Below, in pieces: positions 26,726-35,849 of a stretch of 64,000 nucleotides of DNA. Position 1 is the stretch's first letter; each line of letters starts with the position of its first letter. A program made the translations under genes and the position numbers. Where the stretch lies: assembly GCF_003425685.1 (NCBI RefSeq), contig NZ_QJKM01000005.1, positions 124,001 through 188,000 of the forward strand, in the 5' to 3' direction. This DNA comes from Rhizobium terrae. GTDB lineage: Bacteria > Pseudomonadota > Alphaproteobacteria > Rhizobiales > Rhizobiaceae. The notes below the pieces were generated by a model. It was not told the origin of the DNA, ran no database searches, and worked only from the letters and a program-made list of their open reading frames with translations.

Positions 26726-27670
26726 CTACCTCACATGCCGTGATACGGCTTGCGCTTCGCCAATCAGCCCGCGAGGGCGAAAAAGCAGCGTCAGCACGAT
26801 GAGGAGGCCGATAATGATGACCTGGATCGCACCGCCCTGGCTCTGGTAATGCACCGGCAGCAGCCGGCTGATGGCAAAACCGCTCATGGTCCAGAGCGCC
26901 CAGACGCCGACCGCTCCGACGATTGCGCCGCGATTGTTGCCGCTGCCGCCGACGATCAGCATGGCCCAGATCTGGAAGGTGAGGAGCGGCAGAAAATCGA
27001 GCGGACTGACATAACCGATGAAGCCGACATAGAGCCCGCCGGCCAGCCCCATCAGCGTAGAGCCGAGGACGAAGGCCTGGAGCCGCACCAGCGCCGGATT
27101 CTTGCCGAGCGAGGCGGCGGCCGTTTCATCCTCGCGGATCGCCTTCAGCAGGCGACCCCAGGGAGAGTGGAGAGCCACCTGCAGGGCGAAATAAACGATC
27201 ACCGTCACCGTGCCGACGAGGACGAGGTAGAAGAGATTATAGGCACCGGGCGTGCCGAAAACCGCGAAGAGCGGGCGCGGAATGCCGGTCAGCCCTTGCG
27301 CGCCGCCGGTCAGCGCATCGAAGTTCAGACCGACGAGCTGGATGCTGATGGCAATGCCAAAGGTGGAAATCGCCAGATATTCCTCGCGCAGCCTCAGCGT
27401 CGCAAGCCCGACGAGCAGGGCCGCCAGCGCTGCGAGGACCATTCCGCCGATGACGCCGACGGGGAAGGGAAGGGCGAAGCCGCCGATGAGTTCCGGCCGG
27501 TCGGGGCCGGTGAGGATTGCGGTGCCATAGGCGCCGATTGCGAAGAACCCGACCACGCCGGCATTGAACAGGCCCGTGTAACCCCATTGCAGGTTCAGGC
27601 CCATGACGACGATGGAATAGGTCAGCGCGACGATGAGGAAAAAGACGAGATAAGCGATATAGCCGCTCAT
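26726..27670 (-). CDS. Branched-chain amino-acid-type ABC permease (LivM-like)
   Basis: A 314-residue inner-membrane permease with about 8-10 hydrophobic helices. The family blocks are NLQWGYTGLFNAGVVGFFAIGAYG, LREEYLAISTFGIAI and GRLLKAIREDETAAASLGKNP (the coupling loop toward the ATPases), then IVGGSGNNRGAIVGA. The start overlaps the livH stop by 4 bases. It pairs with the LivH-type protein to form the transmembrane channel. Confidence 0.92.
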   Translation of the reverse strand: MSGYIAYLVFFLIVALTYSIVVMGLNLQWGYTGLFNAGVVGFFAIGAYGTAILTGPDRPELIGGFALPFPVGVIGGMVLAALAALLVGLATLRLREEYLAISTFGIAISIQLVGLNFDALTGGAQGLTGIPRPLFAVFGTPGAYNLFYLVLVGTVTVIVYFALQVALHSPWGRLLKAIREDETAAASLGKNPALVRLQAFVLGSTLMGLAGGLYVGFIGYVSPLDFLPLLTFQIWAMLIVGGSGNNRGAIVGAVGVWALWTMSGFAISRLLPVHYQSQGGAIQVIIIGLLIVLTLLFRPRGLIGEAQAVSRHVR

Positions 27671-28572
27671 TTCGCACCTCCGCGCAAACCGCCGAAAATG
27701 CCGCTCGGGCGGACATAGAGAACGGCGAGCAGAATGAAGAAAGGCACCGCCATCTTGTAACCGGCCGGAACGAAGAGGACGGAGAGGGATTCCGCCAACC
27801 CCACGATCAAACCGCCGACGACCGCACCGAAGACATTGCCGACCCCGCCGAGAATGGCGGCGGCAAAAAGCGGCAGAAGAAGCTGGAAGCCGATCTCGGG
27901 CCTAAGCTGGACGGTCAGCCCGTAGAGAACGCCGGAGACGGTGGCCAAGGCTGCGCCGATCACCCAGGTCCAGCGCACGACGATGCGGGTATCGATGCCG
28001 TTGATGCGGACGAGGTCCGGGTTTTCGGCGAGGGCCCGCATCGAAAGGCCGAGCCGGGTCTTCTGCAGGAACAGATGCAGCACTACGACGATGACGATGC
28101 TGAGGCCGAGCGTGAAGACATGGTCCGGCATGACCCTCAGGCCCGGCATGACCCGGATCGCGATCTGCAGCTCGTTCGAGTAGTATTCGGCGCTGCCGCC
28201 GAAGATCAGCAGGATGGCCATGCGCACCAGAAGCGATACGCCGAAGGAGGCAAAGACCACAGTCATGTGGTTGGTATGGCTCCGGAGGGGGCGGAATACG
28301 AGGTAATCGATCAGCAGCGCGAGCGCCGCCGTCAGCACCGCGGCGATCAGCGTTGCGAAGATCAGCGGCACGCCAAAGGAAAAGGGGGCGATCGGGCCGG
28401 CAAAGGCACCGGTTATCGCGAGCGTTCCGAGCGCCATGTAGGCGCCCCAGGTGATCAGTTCCGCATGCGCGAAATTAGCGAAACGCAGGATGCCCATCGT
28501 CAGCGTCAGGCCGATTGCCCCGAGCGCGATGATGGATCCGGTGAGTATGCCGTCTGCGAGAGCCTGAAGCAT
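27667..28572 (-). CDS. Branched-chain amino-acid-type ABC permease (LivH-like)
   Basis: A 301-residue inner-membrane permease. GAIGLTLTMGILRFANFAHAEL is the LivH N-terminal signature, RALAENPDLVRINGIDT the cytoplasmic coupling helix, and FAAAILGGVGNVFGAVVGGLIVGLAESL the C-terminal block. It starts at the base where livF ends, so the genes are translationally coupled. It forms the channel with the LivM-type subunit. Confidence 0.92.
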   Translation of the reverse strand: MLQALADGILTGSIIALGAIGLTLTMGILRFANFAHAELITWGAYMALGTLAITGAFAGPIAPFSFGVPLIFATLIAAVLTAALALLIDYLVFRPLRSHTNHMTVVFASFGVSLLVRMAILLIFGGSAEYYSNELQIAIRVMPGLRVMPDHVFTLGLSIVIVVVLHLFLQKTRLGLSMRALAENPDLVRINGIDTRIVVRWTWVIGAALATVSGVLYGLTVQLRPEIGFQLLLPLFAAAILGGVGNVFGAVVGGLIVGLAESLSVLFVPAGYKMAVPFFILLAVLYVRPSGIFGGLRGGAK

Positions 28573-29303
28573 CAGCGTTTACGACCTCCGGCGCCGAGAT
28601 AGATGGCGGCGACTTCCGTGTCGCCGGCGAGTTCCGACGATATTCCATCGATGCGGTTGCGGCCTTCGGCGAGCACATAAGTGCGGTCGGATATGGCGAG
28701 CGCCGCCTTGACGTTCTGTTCGACCATGAGAATGGCGACGCCGGTCGAAACGAGCGTCTTCAGCCGGGAAAAGACCTCGCTGACCATCAGAGGCGAGAGA
28801 CCGGCGCTCGGTTCGTCGAGCACCAGCAGGCGCGGTTCGCTGAGGAGCGCGCGGGCGACGGCGAGCATCTGCCGCTGGCCGCCCGACAGGACTTTCGCCT
28901 TGTTGCCGCGATATCGAAGAAGAACGGGGAAGTCGTCGTAGGCTTTGGCGATGCGCCGCGCGGCATCGGCCTTGCAAAGGGTCGCGGCGCCAAGCCTCAG
29001 GTTTTCATCGATCGTCAGGCTGGTGAAGACGTTTGCCGTCTGCGGCACATAGGAGATCGAGGCGGTCGCGAGTTTGTGGGTGAGGAGGTTCGTGACGTCG
29101 GTGCCTTTAATGGCGACCGAGCCTGCCGAAATCGGCACGATGCCGGCGATCGCCTTGACCAATGTCGATTTGCCCGCGCCGTTCGGGCCGATCACGGTCA
29201 CCATTTCCGCCGCGCCGACATGAATCGATACGCCGTGGAGGATCGGCAGGTCGGGCCGATAGCCGGCGGTGACGTTACGGACTTCGAGAAGGGGAGCCTT
29301 CAT
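28572..29303 (-). CDS. ABC transporter ATPase (LivF-like)
   Basis: A 243-residue ATPase. Walker A GPNGAGKST at 39-47, signature LSGGQRQM, and Walker B LLVLDEPSAGLSP are complete. The small size and the ending VAAIYLGAG are typical of LivF. It overlaps livG by 4 bases and livH by 1. It couples ATP hydrolysis to uptake in the cytoplasm, paired with LivG. Confidence 0.92.
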   Translation of the reverse strand: MKAPLLEVRNVTAGYRPDLPILHGVSIHVGAAEMVTVIGPNGAGKSTLVKAIAGIVPISAGSVAIKGTDVTNLLTHKLATASISYVPQTANVFTSLTIDENLRLGAATLCKADAARRIAKAYDDFPVLLRYRGNKAKVLSGGQRQMLAVARALLSEPRLLVLDEPSAGLSPLMVSEVFSRLKTLVSTGVAILMVEQNVKAALAISDRTYVLAEGRNRIDGISSELAGDTEVAAIYLGAGGRKR

Positions 29304-30103
29304 GCCGCAGCTCCTCCGAGATAGGCGTCGACGACCATCTGGTCGGCGCGGACATGTTCCGGCAGGCCTTCGGCAATGACCTTGCCGGCAGCCATGACGA
29401 CTACCTTGTCGCAGAGCGACATGATGAAATCCATGTTGTGCTCGATGATCAGGAAGGTCATGCCGCGCTTGTTCAGTTCGACGATGCGGTCGACGATCGT
29501 GTCGAGCAGGGCCGGATTGACGCCGGCACCGGGTTCATCGAGTAGGATGATCCTCGGATCGGCCATCAGCGCACGGGCAAGCTCGACAAGCTTCTGCTGC
29601 CCGCCGGAAATAGCGCCCGCAAGCTGCTTTTCCACCGGCGAAAGGCCGCAGAATTCGATGATGGCGCGAGCCTTTCCGAGATTGGCCTTTTCCTCGCGGG
29701 CGACGAGACCGGGCCGGAACCACGTGTTCCAGAAGCGTTCGCCATGTTGCGAAGCGGGGACGAGCATAACATTTTCCAGCACCGTCATGCCGCCAAAAGG
29801 ACGCGGGATCTGAAACGTCCGGGCGAGACCCTTAGAGAAGACCCGATAGGGCGAAAGTCCGTCGATACGTTCACCATCGAGGGCGATCTCGCCGCTGTCG
29901 ACGCCAAGTTCCCCGGCGATCGCGTTGAAGAGGGTCGTCTTGCCTGCACCGTTCGGACCGATCAGGCCGGTGATCCGGCCAGGCTCCGCCGTAAAGGACA
30001 CGCCGTCCACCGCCCGCACCGCATTGAAGCTGCGCGCGGCATTCCTGATATCCAGACGGCCCGATATCCTCCTGCCGCCAAGCGGCAAGGGTTCTTTGCT
30101 CAT
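29300..30103 (-). CDS. ABC transporter ATPase (LivG-like)
   Basis: A 267-residue ATPase with Walker A GPNGAGKTT at 49-57, the LivG-typical ISGGQQKLVELARALM signature, Walker B IILLDEPGAGVNP and switch histidine in FLIIEHNMDFIM. It carries an extended N-terminus (MSKEPLPLGGRRISG). It is the first gene of the minus-strand operon; the 80-base divergent region before the Rid gene contains two TGATCA palindromes. Confidence 0.92.
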   Translation of the reverse strand: MSKEPLPLGGRRISGRLDIRNAARSFNAVRAVDGVSFTAEPGRITGLIGPNGAGKTTLFNAIAGELGVDSGEIALDGERIDGLSPYRVFSKGLARTFQIPRPFGGMTVLENVMLVPASQHGERFWNTWFRPGLVAREEKANLGKARAIIEFCGLSPVEKQLAGAISGGQQKLVELARALMADPRIILLDEPGAGVNPALLDTIVDRIVELNKRGMTFLIIEHNMDFIMSLCDKVVVMAAGKVIAEGLPEHVRADQMVVDAYLGGAAA

Positions 30104-30142
30104 CCGCGTTCCCCGTTATGTTTATTGACTGAGGAGCTTATG

Positions 30143-30161
30143 CATGATCATGTGATCAAAC
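30143..30161. promoter_or_regulatory. Paired TGATCA elements between livG and the Rid gene
   Basis: CATGATCATG (30143-30152) abuts TGTGATCAAAC (30151-30161). The second closely matches the TTTGATCAAAC at 23175-23185 in the other divergent region of this gene set. It is a candidate operator for a regulator encoded elsewhere. Confidence 0.45.
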
Positions 30162-30183
30162 AAGATGGATGGGCGAAAAATTC

Positions 30184-30576
30184 ATGACGGATGCACGTTG
30201 GACGATCAGCTCGGGTTCGCGCTTCGAGGAAATGGCCGGTTATTCCCGCGCCGTGGTCCAGGACCCCTGGATCTTCGTGTCCGGCACCGCCGGTTATGAC
30301 TTTGCGAACGGCGGCATGATTTCGAGCGATGCGGCCGAGCAGGCGCGCCAATCTCTGAAGACGATCTCGGAGACGCTGGAGAAGGCGGGGTCTTCGCTGA
30401 GGGACATCGTGCGCGTCAGGGTCTATCTTGCCAGCCGCGACGACGTCATGGCTGTCTCCAAAGTGCTCGGCGAAACATTCTCCGATCCGCGTCCCACGAA
30501 CACGACGATCATCTGCGGCTTCGCCATGGAAGAGATGAAGGTGGAGCTGGAAGTCACTGCGCTGAAGCGCGGCTGA
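30184..30576 (+). CDS. Rid family protein (RidA-like) lacking the catalytic arginine
   Basis: A 130-residue YjgF/YER057c/UK114 family protein. FVSGTAGYD and the spaced DAAEQARQSLKTISETLEKAG and DIVRVRVYLASRDD blocks fit the family. In the C-terminal block, RPTNTTIICG has asparagine where deaminase-active RidA proteins have arginine (PARSC in E. coli RidA), as in the Rid4-Rid7 subfamilies. It might bind or process an imine from the adjacent flavoenzyme and aminotransferases, but the RidA deaminase reaction cannot be assumed. Start 30169 is also possible; neither has a strong ribosome site. Confidence 0.85.
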   Translation: MTDARWTISSGSRFEEMAGYSRAVVQDPWIFVSGTAGYDFANGGMISSDAAEQARQSLKTISETLEKAGSSLRDIVRVRVYLASRDDVMAVSKVLGETFSDPRPTNTTIICGFAMEEMKVELEVTALKRG

Positions 30577-30982
30577 TTATGCCGGCAAACGGTTCATGGA
30601 CAGCGAGGCTTGGCAAGTGTAGCCGGCTGTTTGGCTTACCGTGGGCCAACCGGTTTAACGCTCCGAAAAATAACCCAGGACGGCCTGTCGCCAGTCTTTG
30701 AGGTCCAGTTCGCGCCAATGGTGGCAGGTAACGGTCCCTCCGGCGATAAGCCACCGCAGCCTTGAAAATCCGCGATATCCTCGGCTGGGAAAATGACATC
30801 GGGTGTCCCGTTGTCAAAAATCGCAGGTCATTTATCAGCGATATCTCAAAAATCGTTCACCACGTTTATTAGTCTTTTTAATATCCGTCGATGCTAATAA
30901 AAATGCGCAGCGCAAATGCGGACATGAAGTCGATCTGCAGCCCCATCCCTGGGCAATTCCATTTCTGTTCCACGGTGGCAAC
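30577..30982. other. Intergenic region with AT-rich promoter stretch
   Basis: No convincing gene. The right half (30808-30900) is AT-rich, unlike the surroundings, and contains two copies of TCAAAAATCG at 30814-30823 and 30846-30855, 32 bases apart (about three helical turns). It probably contains the promoter of the GGDEF-EAL gene. Confidence 0.5.
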
Positions 30983-33109
30983 ATGCATTCACGCGCTCCG
31001 GCCGGACGTCAGATACGTTCCGTTATCATCACTACCGCCCTGTTCGTCTTTGTTGCAGTTCTCCTGGGTTGGCTGGGAGCGAGCGTGATCAGCCATATGC
31101 GCGATGCTGCGAACGTGATCGATGACGGGCGCGCCGTACGTGCCGCGGAAGCGGCGGTCAAGGCCGTCGAGAAGCGGCTGGCATCGACGGTGCAGGACAA
31201 TGCGGTGTGGACGGAAGCCTACGAGGCGATAACCCAGGGCGATGCGAAAACATGGGCCTATGAGAATTGGGGCGAGACGAGCCAGGATTATCCGCTCTAT
31301 GACGGCGTCATCCTCACCGCCGCCGACGCCGAAAAGAGCATCATCTCAGCCTATCTCAAAGGGCAGGAATTCGAGCCGCTGTCCTATCTGGGGCAGGGTC
31401 TCCTGCAACAGATCGAGCGGGCTTCGATCGTAAGATCCGTTGCCGCCACAAGCTTCTTCAGAGCCGATGGAGAGACAGTCCTGGTGGCGTCCCAGGCCGT
31501 ACAGCCTTTTTCCGAGAACGTGACCGACAGCGCCTACGCCACCTTGAGCTTTCTCAAGATCGTCACGCCCGAGGTGATCGATACGATGGCGGCGGATCAT
31601 CAGCTTGAGGGGCTCCGACTTGAGACGGGCTCTCCGGAAAAGCTCCTCAGCATACCTCTGAACGACCTGCAAGGTGCCGAAGTCGCGCGGCTGAGCTGGC
31701 CGAGCCAACAACCCGGAGCCAAGATCTTTTCGGAGGTCTACCCGACCATCGCCGCTTCGGCGGTCGTGCTCGTGCTGTATCTCGTGAGCGTGCTGGCAGC
31801 CGGTGGTGCGGAAACGAGGCGGCTGCGGAAAATGGCGGAACTTGCTCATCAGAAGGCGACTCATGACAGCCTGAGCGGTCTGCACAACAGGTTCGGCCTG
31901 CTCGAGGCTCTCAATCACCTCCTTGTGTCCGGCAATAGGCCGCCGCTTGTATTGCATCTGCTGGATCTCGACGGCTTCAAGGCCGTCAACGACGCCTGGG
32001 GACATGCTGTCGGTGACCAGTTGCTGACCCTTGTCGCGGATCGTCTGCGCACGGTGCATGGCGAGGTTACCCATGTGGCACGTCTCGGCGGCGACGAGTT
32101 TGCGCTGGTTCAGGTGGGCCAAACCGATCCCGCGAAGATCGGTGCCCTGGTGCTCGATATCTTCAGAAGCCCGTTCCTGATCGGCGGGCGAACGATCGAG
32201 GTCGGCGCCAGCGTCGGCATCGCCGTTGAGGGTGCCGGCAATGGAGCGCAGGATCTGCTGCATCGCGCCGATCTCGCTCTCTACGAGGCGAAAGGAGCCG
32301 GGCGGGGACAGGCCGTGCACTATGACCAGCAGCTCGATCGCCAGCGGGAGGAAGTCGCAGCCCTCGAACAGGATCTGCGGCAGGCGCTGGAAAGGGACGA
32401 GATCCAGCCCTTCTTTCAGCCGTTGGCGCGGGCTGCGACGGGTGAAGTGCTCGGAGTGGAGGCCCTGGCGAGGTGGCTCACCCCTCATCGCCGCATCGGG
32501 CCCGACGAATTCATCGCGCTTGCCGAGAGATGCGGCCTGATCGATATGCTTGGAAAGCAGATGCTGCGGAAATCCATCCGTGAAGCCAAGCTATGGCCTC
32601 ATCTCAATCTGTCCGTCAATGTTTCGCCGCTGCAGCTTTGCAACCCGAACTTCTCCTCCGAGGTCAAAGCGCTGCTTGGCGACGAGGATTTCGACCCTCG
32701 GCGGCTCACTTTGGAGATCACCGAAGGCGTGCTCATGTCCAATCCCGACCACGCCAGACGCTCGATCGACGCGCTTCGAGCGATTGGCGTACGCTTTGCG
32801 CTCGACGACTTCGGATGCGGCTATGCCAGCATCGGGACGCTGCGGGAATTCGGTTTCGACCGGATGAAGATCGACCGTTCGCTCGTGACGGCTGCGCATC
32901 GGGATCGCAAGGGGCTGGAAATCCTGCGTGCGACCATCTCGCTGGCCGAAGCGCTGGAGATCCCAGTGACCGCCGAGGGTATCGAGACGGCCGACCAGGC
33001 GAACGTCGTGCGGGCGGCGGGCTGTGACCAGTTGCAGGGCTATATGATCGGCAGGCCGATGCCGGCGAACGAGTTGAACGCTTTTCTTGCCGAGCAGGCC
33101 GCCGCCTGA
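30983..33109 (+). CDS. CHASE4-GGDEF-EAL cyclic-di-GMP signalling protein
   Basis: A 708-residue inner-membrane protein. A first helix at 14-36 and a second at 255-275 flank a periplasmic CHASE4-type sensor of about 210 residues. The GGDEF domain has DLDGFKAVND (328-337) and RLGGDEF (367-373), with no RxxD inhibitory site just before it. The EAL domain keeps E493-A-L, N546, E578, the DDFG loop (608-611), K629, E665 and Q685, so both synthesis and hydrolysis of c-di-GMP are possible. The frame continues upstream to 30803, but ATG 30983 starts a normal membrane N-terminus. Confidence 0.88.
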   Translation: MHSRAPAGRQIRSVIITTALFVFVAVLLGWLGASVISHMRDAANVIDDGRAVRAAEAAVKAVEKRLASTVQDNAVWTEAYEAITQGDAKTWAYENWGETSQDYPLYDGVILTAADAEKSIISAYLKGQEFEPLSYLGQGLLQQIERASIVRSVAATSFFRADGETVLVASQAVQPFSENVTDSAYATLSFLKIVTPEVIDTMAADHQLEGLRLETGSPEKLLSIPLNDLQGAEVARLSWPSQQPGAKIFSEVYPTIAASAVVLVLYLVSVLAAGGAETRRLRKMAELAHQKATHDSLSGLHNRFGLLEALNHLLVSGNRPPLVLHLLDLDGFKAVNDAWGHAVGDQLLTLVADRLRTVHGEVTHVARLGGDEFALVQVGQTDPAKIGALVLDIFRSPFLIGGRTIEVGASVGIAVEGAGNGAQDLLHRADLALYEAKGAGRGQAVHYDQQLDRQREEVAALEQDLRQALERDEIQPFFQPLARAATGEVLGVEALARWLTPHRRIGPDEFIALAERCGLIDMLGKQMLRKSIREAKLWPHLNLSVNVSPLQLCNPNFSSEVKALLGDEDFDPRRLTLEITEGVLMSNPDHARRSIDALRAIGVRFALDDFGCGYASIGTLREFGFDRMKIDRSLVTAAHRDRKGLEILRATISLAEALEIPVTAEGIETADQANVVRAAGCDQLQGYMIGRPMPANELNAFLAEQAAA

Positions 33110-33136
33110 GATATCGTGGAAGGCGATCCTGCTGCC

Positions 33137-34522
33137 TTATATTGGTGAAGCAGTGATCCGGCGGTGCCAATCGGCTCGATAGTTCGCGATACCCTCGATA
33201 GTTCCCCAAGGCTGTCTGACGCTTTCATGCGCGATCAAGGGGGCGCCTGCGGCCAGGGCCGCTCCATGGCTGGTCCCCGTCGTGCCGCCGATTGCAAGGA
33301 CATTGCGGCCAAGGAGCGACTGCAGGGCCTTTAGGTAGGCAGGATTGGAGGAGAACGGCCCTTCCACCAGTACCGGTCCCTTTGCCCCTATTAGACCGAG
33401 GCAGGTTTCGGTCATCAATGCCAGGTATAGGCAGGCGGCGGCCCAGCGTTCGGCCGTCGCGGCACCACCGTCGTTGATCCATTGTCGCTGCCGGCCGGGA
33501 AAGGGGCCGGAGCCTGCGGCGAGGTTGGGCAGGAGCATGATGCGCTTTTCGATCGCCTGCGGTATCGCGGCCAATGCGGCCTCCGGGTCCAGGTCGCCCA
33601 ACTCGGCCGCCAGCAGCTCGAATTCCCGCCCGCCCATGAACCGGGACGACGGCACGGCGCGGCCATAGGCATCCACGTTGGCAAGGGCGTCACGTTTCGG
33701 ATCAAGATGGTCGAGATCGCCGCCGACCGCGAAGTTGACGACCCAGGTGCCGGTCGAGATGACCGTGAACGGCGGCTCCCGGCCGATCAGGTGCGGCAGC
33801 AACGACGCGTTGGAATCGTGGATGCCACAATAGACCGGAGTCGATCTCGTCAGGCCGATCTTTTGGGCAACGCCCGGCAGAACAGGACCGAGCGCATCGA
33901 AAGCCGAACGCAGCGGCGGCATGAGTGTGCGGATGCCGAGTGTATCGACCAGCGAGGAATATGTTCCCTCCCGCGGTCGCCAGAGATCGGTGTGGCAGCC
34001 GAGCGAGGTGACTTCGTTCGCTGCAATCCCCGTTAACCGGAAGGCCCAGTACTGGGGATAGGTCATGATCGTGCGGACGTGGGCAAACTGCTTCGGAAAC
34101 CTGCTCTTCTGGTAGTGAAGCTGCGCACCAACGTTCAATCCGCCCGGCAGGGCAGGCGAAAAGGTTTCGGAAAAAGCCGGACGAAGGGAGGCGTAGGCCT
34201 CTTGAATGTCGTCCGGGTATTGGTGCTCGTAGTCGACGGCCGGCAATGCCAGGTTTCCAGCCGCATCGAGAACCACGGCGGAGGCGCCATGCGTGGTGAT
34301 GGAAATCGCGTCGAAACCAGGGTTTTCGGCAAAGGTCGCCAGAGCCCCCAGTGCAAAGGTCCAGAGCGCCTCGATATCGTAACGAGGATAGGGCGGGCCG
34401 GAGAGGACGAGGTTCGGCGTTCGCCTTTCCGCAACCTCGGCACCTGTCATGCAATCGACGACGACGACCTTGGCATTGGTCTTGCCGATATCGAGGACGG
34501 CGACTTTCCGCGGTGTGCTCAT
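33137..34522 (-). CDS. rhaK: Rhamnulokinase-type FGGY kinase
   Basis: A 461-residue FGGY carbohydrate kinase. [17 protein letters not shown] is the N-terminal phosphate motif, [12 protein letters not shown] and [14 protein letters not shown] are sugar-binding segments, [14 protein letters not shown] is the phosphate 2 motif, and [14 protein letters not shown] / [15 protein letters not shown] form the C-terminal adenosine region. It phosphorylates L-rhamnulose or rhamnose. In R. leguminosarum RhaK is also required for rhamnose transport. ATG 34522 is chosen over 34609 because it starts the conserved strand and overlaps the rhaU stop. It is the last gene of the operon. Confidence 0.88.
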   Translation of the reverse strand: MSTPRKVAVLDIGKTNAKVVVVDCMTGAEVAERRTPNLVLSGPPYPRYDIEALWTFALGALATFAENPGFDAISITTHGASAVVLDAAGNLALPAVDYEHQYPDDIQEAYASLRPAFSETFSPALPGGLNVGAQLHYQKSRFPKQFAHVRTIMTYPQYWAFRLTGIAANEVTSLGCHTDLWRPREGTYSSLVDTLGIRTLMPPLRSAFDALGPVLPGVAQKIGLTRSTPVYCGIHDSNASLLPHLIGREPPFTVISTGTWVVNFAVGGDLDHLDPKRDALANVDAYGRAVPSSRFMGGREFELLAAELGDLDPEAALAAIPQAIEKRIMLLPNLAAGSGPFPGRQRQWINDGGAATAERWAAACLYLALMTETCLGLIGAKGPVLVEGPFSSNPAYLKALQSLLGRNVLAIGGTTGTSHGAALAAGAPLIAHESVRQPWGTIEGIANYRADWHRRITASPI

Positions 34523-34845
34523 GGCAGGTGGAAGACCGTCACGAGATCGGTCGCGACCGGCGAATTGTCCGCATTGGTCTCCATGATATCGGCCATATGC
34601 GCCCACCATTTTTTCATCACCGGATGATCCGGCAGGCTTGTCATCGTGTGGTTCTGCGGGCGGTTCAGCACGCCGAACAGGATATTTGTCTCGCGGTCGA
34701 GATGGATGGAATAGTCACTGACGCCCGCCTCGTGCAGCAAGGAGGCCAGTTCCGGCCAAATTTCGTCATGGCGCTTCCTGTATTCGCCCTCCATGCCCGG
34801 ATTGAGCTTCATCTTGAAGGCGTATTTCTCCAAATCCGGTTTCAT
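34519..34845 (-). CDS. rhaU: L-rhamnose mutarotase
   Basis: A 108-residue ferredoxin-like fold protein of the RhaM/RhaU family that interconverts alpha and beta L-rhamnopyranose. [27 protein letters not shown] contains the catalytic tyrosine Y22 and histidine H26, and [12 protein letters not shown] holds the tryptophan pair. The gene overlaps both neighbours by 4 bases, between the permease rhaQ and the kinase rhaK, as in rhizobial rha operons. Confidence 0.92.
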   Translation of the reverse strand: MKPDLEKYAFKMKLNPGMEGEYRKRHDEIWPELASLLHEAGVSDYSIHLDRETNILFGVLNRPQNHTMTSLPDHPVMKKWWAHMADIMETNADNSPVATDLVTVFHLP

Positions 34846-35849
34846 TTTCCGAGGCTCATTTCCTTGAAGCGTTGCGCCACGATCGGAATGGCGATGGTGA
34901 TGATCAGCAGCAGGCCAACGAAGATCGACATGACGATGCCGGGTACGTTCAGGAGCCCAAGCCCGAACGTGACAAGACCCATGACGAAGGCGGCGATGAC
35001 GACGCCGGCGATTGTGCCGGCCCCGCCGAGGATCGAGACGCCGCCGAGCACGACCATGGTGACCACTTCCAGCTCCCAGCCCTGGGCGATCGACGGCCGT
35101 GTCGAGCCGAGCCGCGAGGTGAGGCAGACCGCGGCGACGCCCGCCATCAGGCCGGTCAGCAGAAAGAGAATGAACTTTACCCGTTCGACCGGAATGCCCG
35201 AGAAGCGTGCAGCGAACTCGTTATTGCCGATCACATAAACGTGGCGGCCGAAATTCGTCGCGTGCAGGAGGATGGCGAAGGCGATTGCAAGGGTGATGAA
35301 CAGCACCAATTCGAAGGAAAAGACCCATACGACATAGCCCTGTCCGAAAAAGGCAAAATCGGCTGGATATTTTCCGTAGGCCTGGTCGCCGAGGACGATA
35401 TAGGAAATGCCGCGGAAGAGGCTCATCGTGCCGATCGTCACGACGATCGAAGGGAGCCTAAGTCCGGAAACGAGCAGGCCGTTGAAGGCACCGCAGGCGA
35501 GCCCCACGGCGATGCCGATTGCCACGAGACCCGGCGTGCCAATACCAGCCTGCGCCGCCGCGCCCATGGTGGTCGAGGCAAGCGCGATGATCGCAGCCAC
35601 GGACAGGTCGATCTCGCCGGCGATGACAAGCAGCGCCATGGCGAAGGCGATCATCGCCTTTTCGGTGAAGTTGAAGGTGGCGTCGGAGAGGTTCCAGGCG
35701 TTCAGGAAATAGGGCGAGGCGAACGCGTTGAAGACGAAGATCAGCACCGCGACGCCGAAGAGCAGGACTTCCCAGCTCGCAAGGATGCGCGAAGTCCGGG
35801 TGCCGAGCCGGTCAGGGATCGCACGTTTTGTCGTTGCGGTGTCGCTCAT
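34842..35849 (-). CDS. rhaQ: Rhamnose ABC transporter permease RhaQ
   Basis: A 335-residue inner-membrane permease of the RbsC/BPD_transp_2 family with about 10 helices. Signature segments are [22 protein letters not shown] and [25 protein letters not shown], then [16 protein letters not shown]. It overlaps rhaU at its 3' end and rhaP at its 5' end (4 bases each). It forms the rhamnose channel with RhaP. Confidence 0.9.
   Translation of the reverse strand: MSDTATTKRAIPDRLGTRTSRILASWEVLLFGVAVLIFVFNAFASPYFLNAWNLSDATFNFTEKAMIAFAMALLVIAGEIDLSVAAIIALASTTMGAAAQAGIGTPGLVAIGIAVGLACGAFNGLLVSGLRLPSIVVTIGTMSLFRGISYIVLGDQAYGKYPADFAFFGQGYVVWVFSFELVLFITLAIAFAILLHATNFGRHVYVIGNNEFAARFSGIPVERVKFILFLLTGLMAGVAAVCLTSRLGSTRPSIAQGWELEVVTMVVLGGVSILGGAGTIAGVVIAAFVMGLVTFGLGLLNVPGIVMSIFVGLLLIITIAIPIVAQRFKEMSLGK

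Noticed and set aside
26750-27718. 322-residue plus-strand frame opposite livM
   Set aside because: Antisense shadow of a well-supported permease gene, with no recognisable motifs.
30554-30817. 87-residue minus-strand frame after the Rid gene
   Set aside because: It overlaps the Rid gene end, has no ribosome site and shows no motif.
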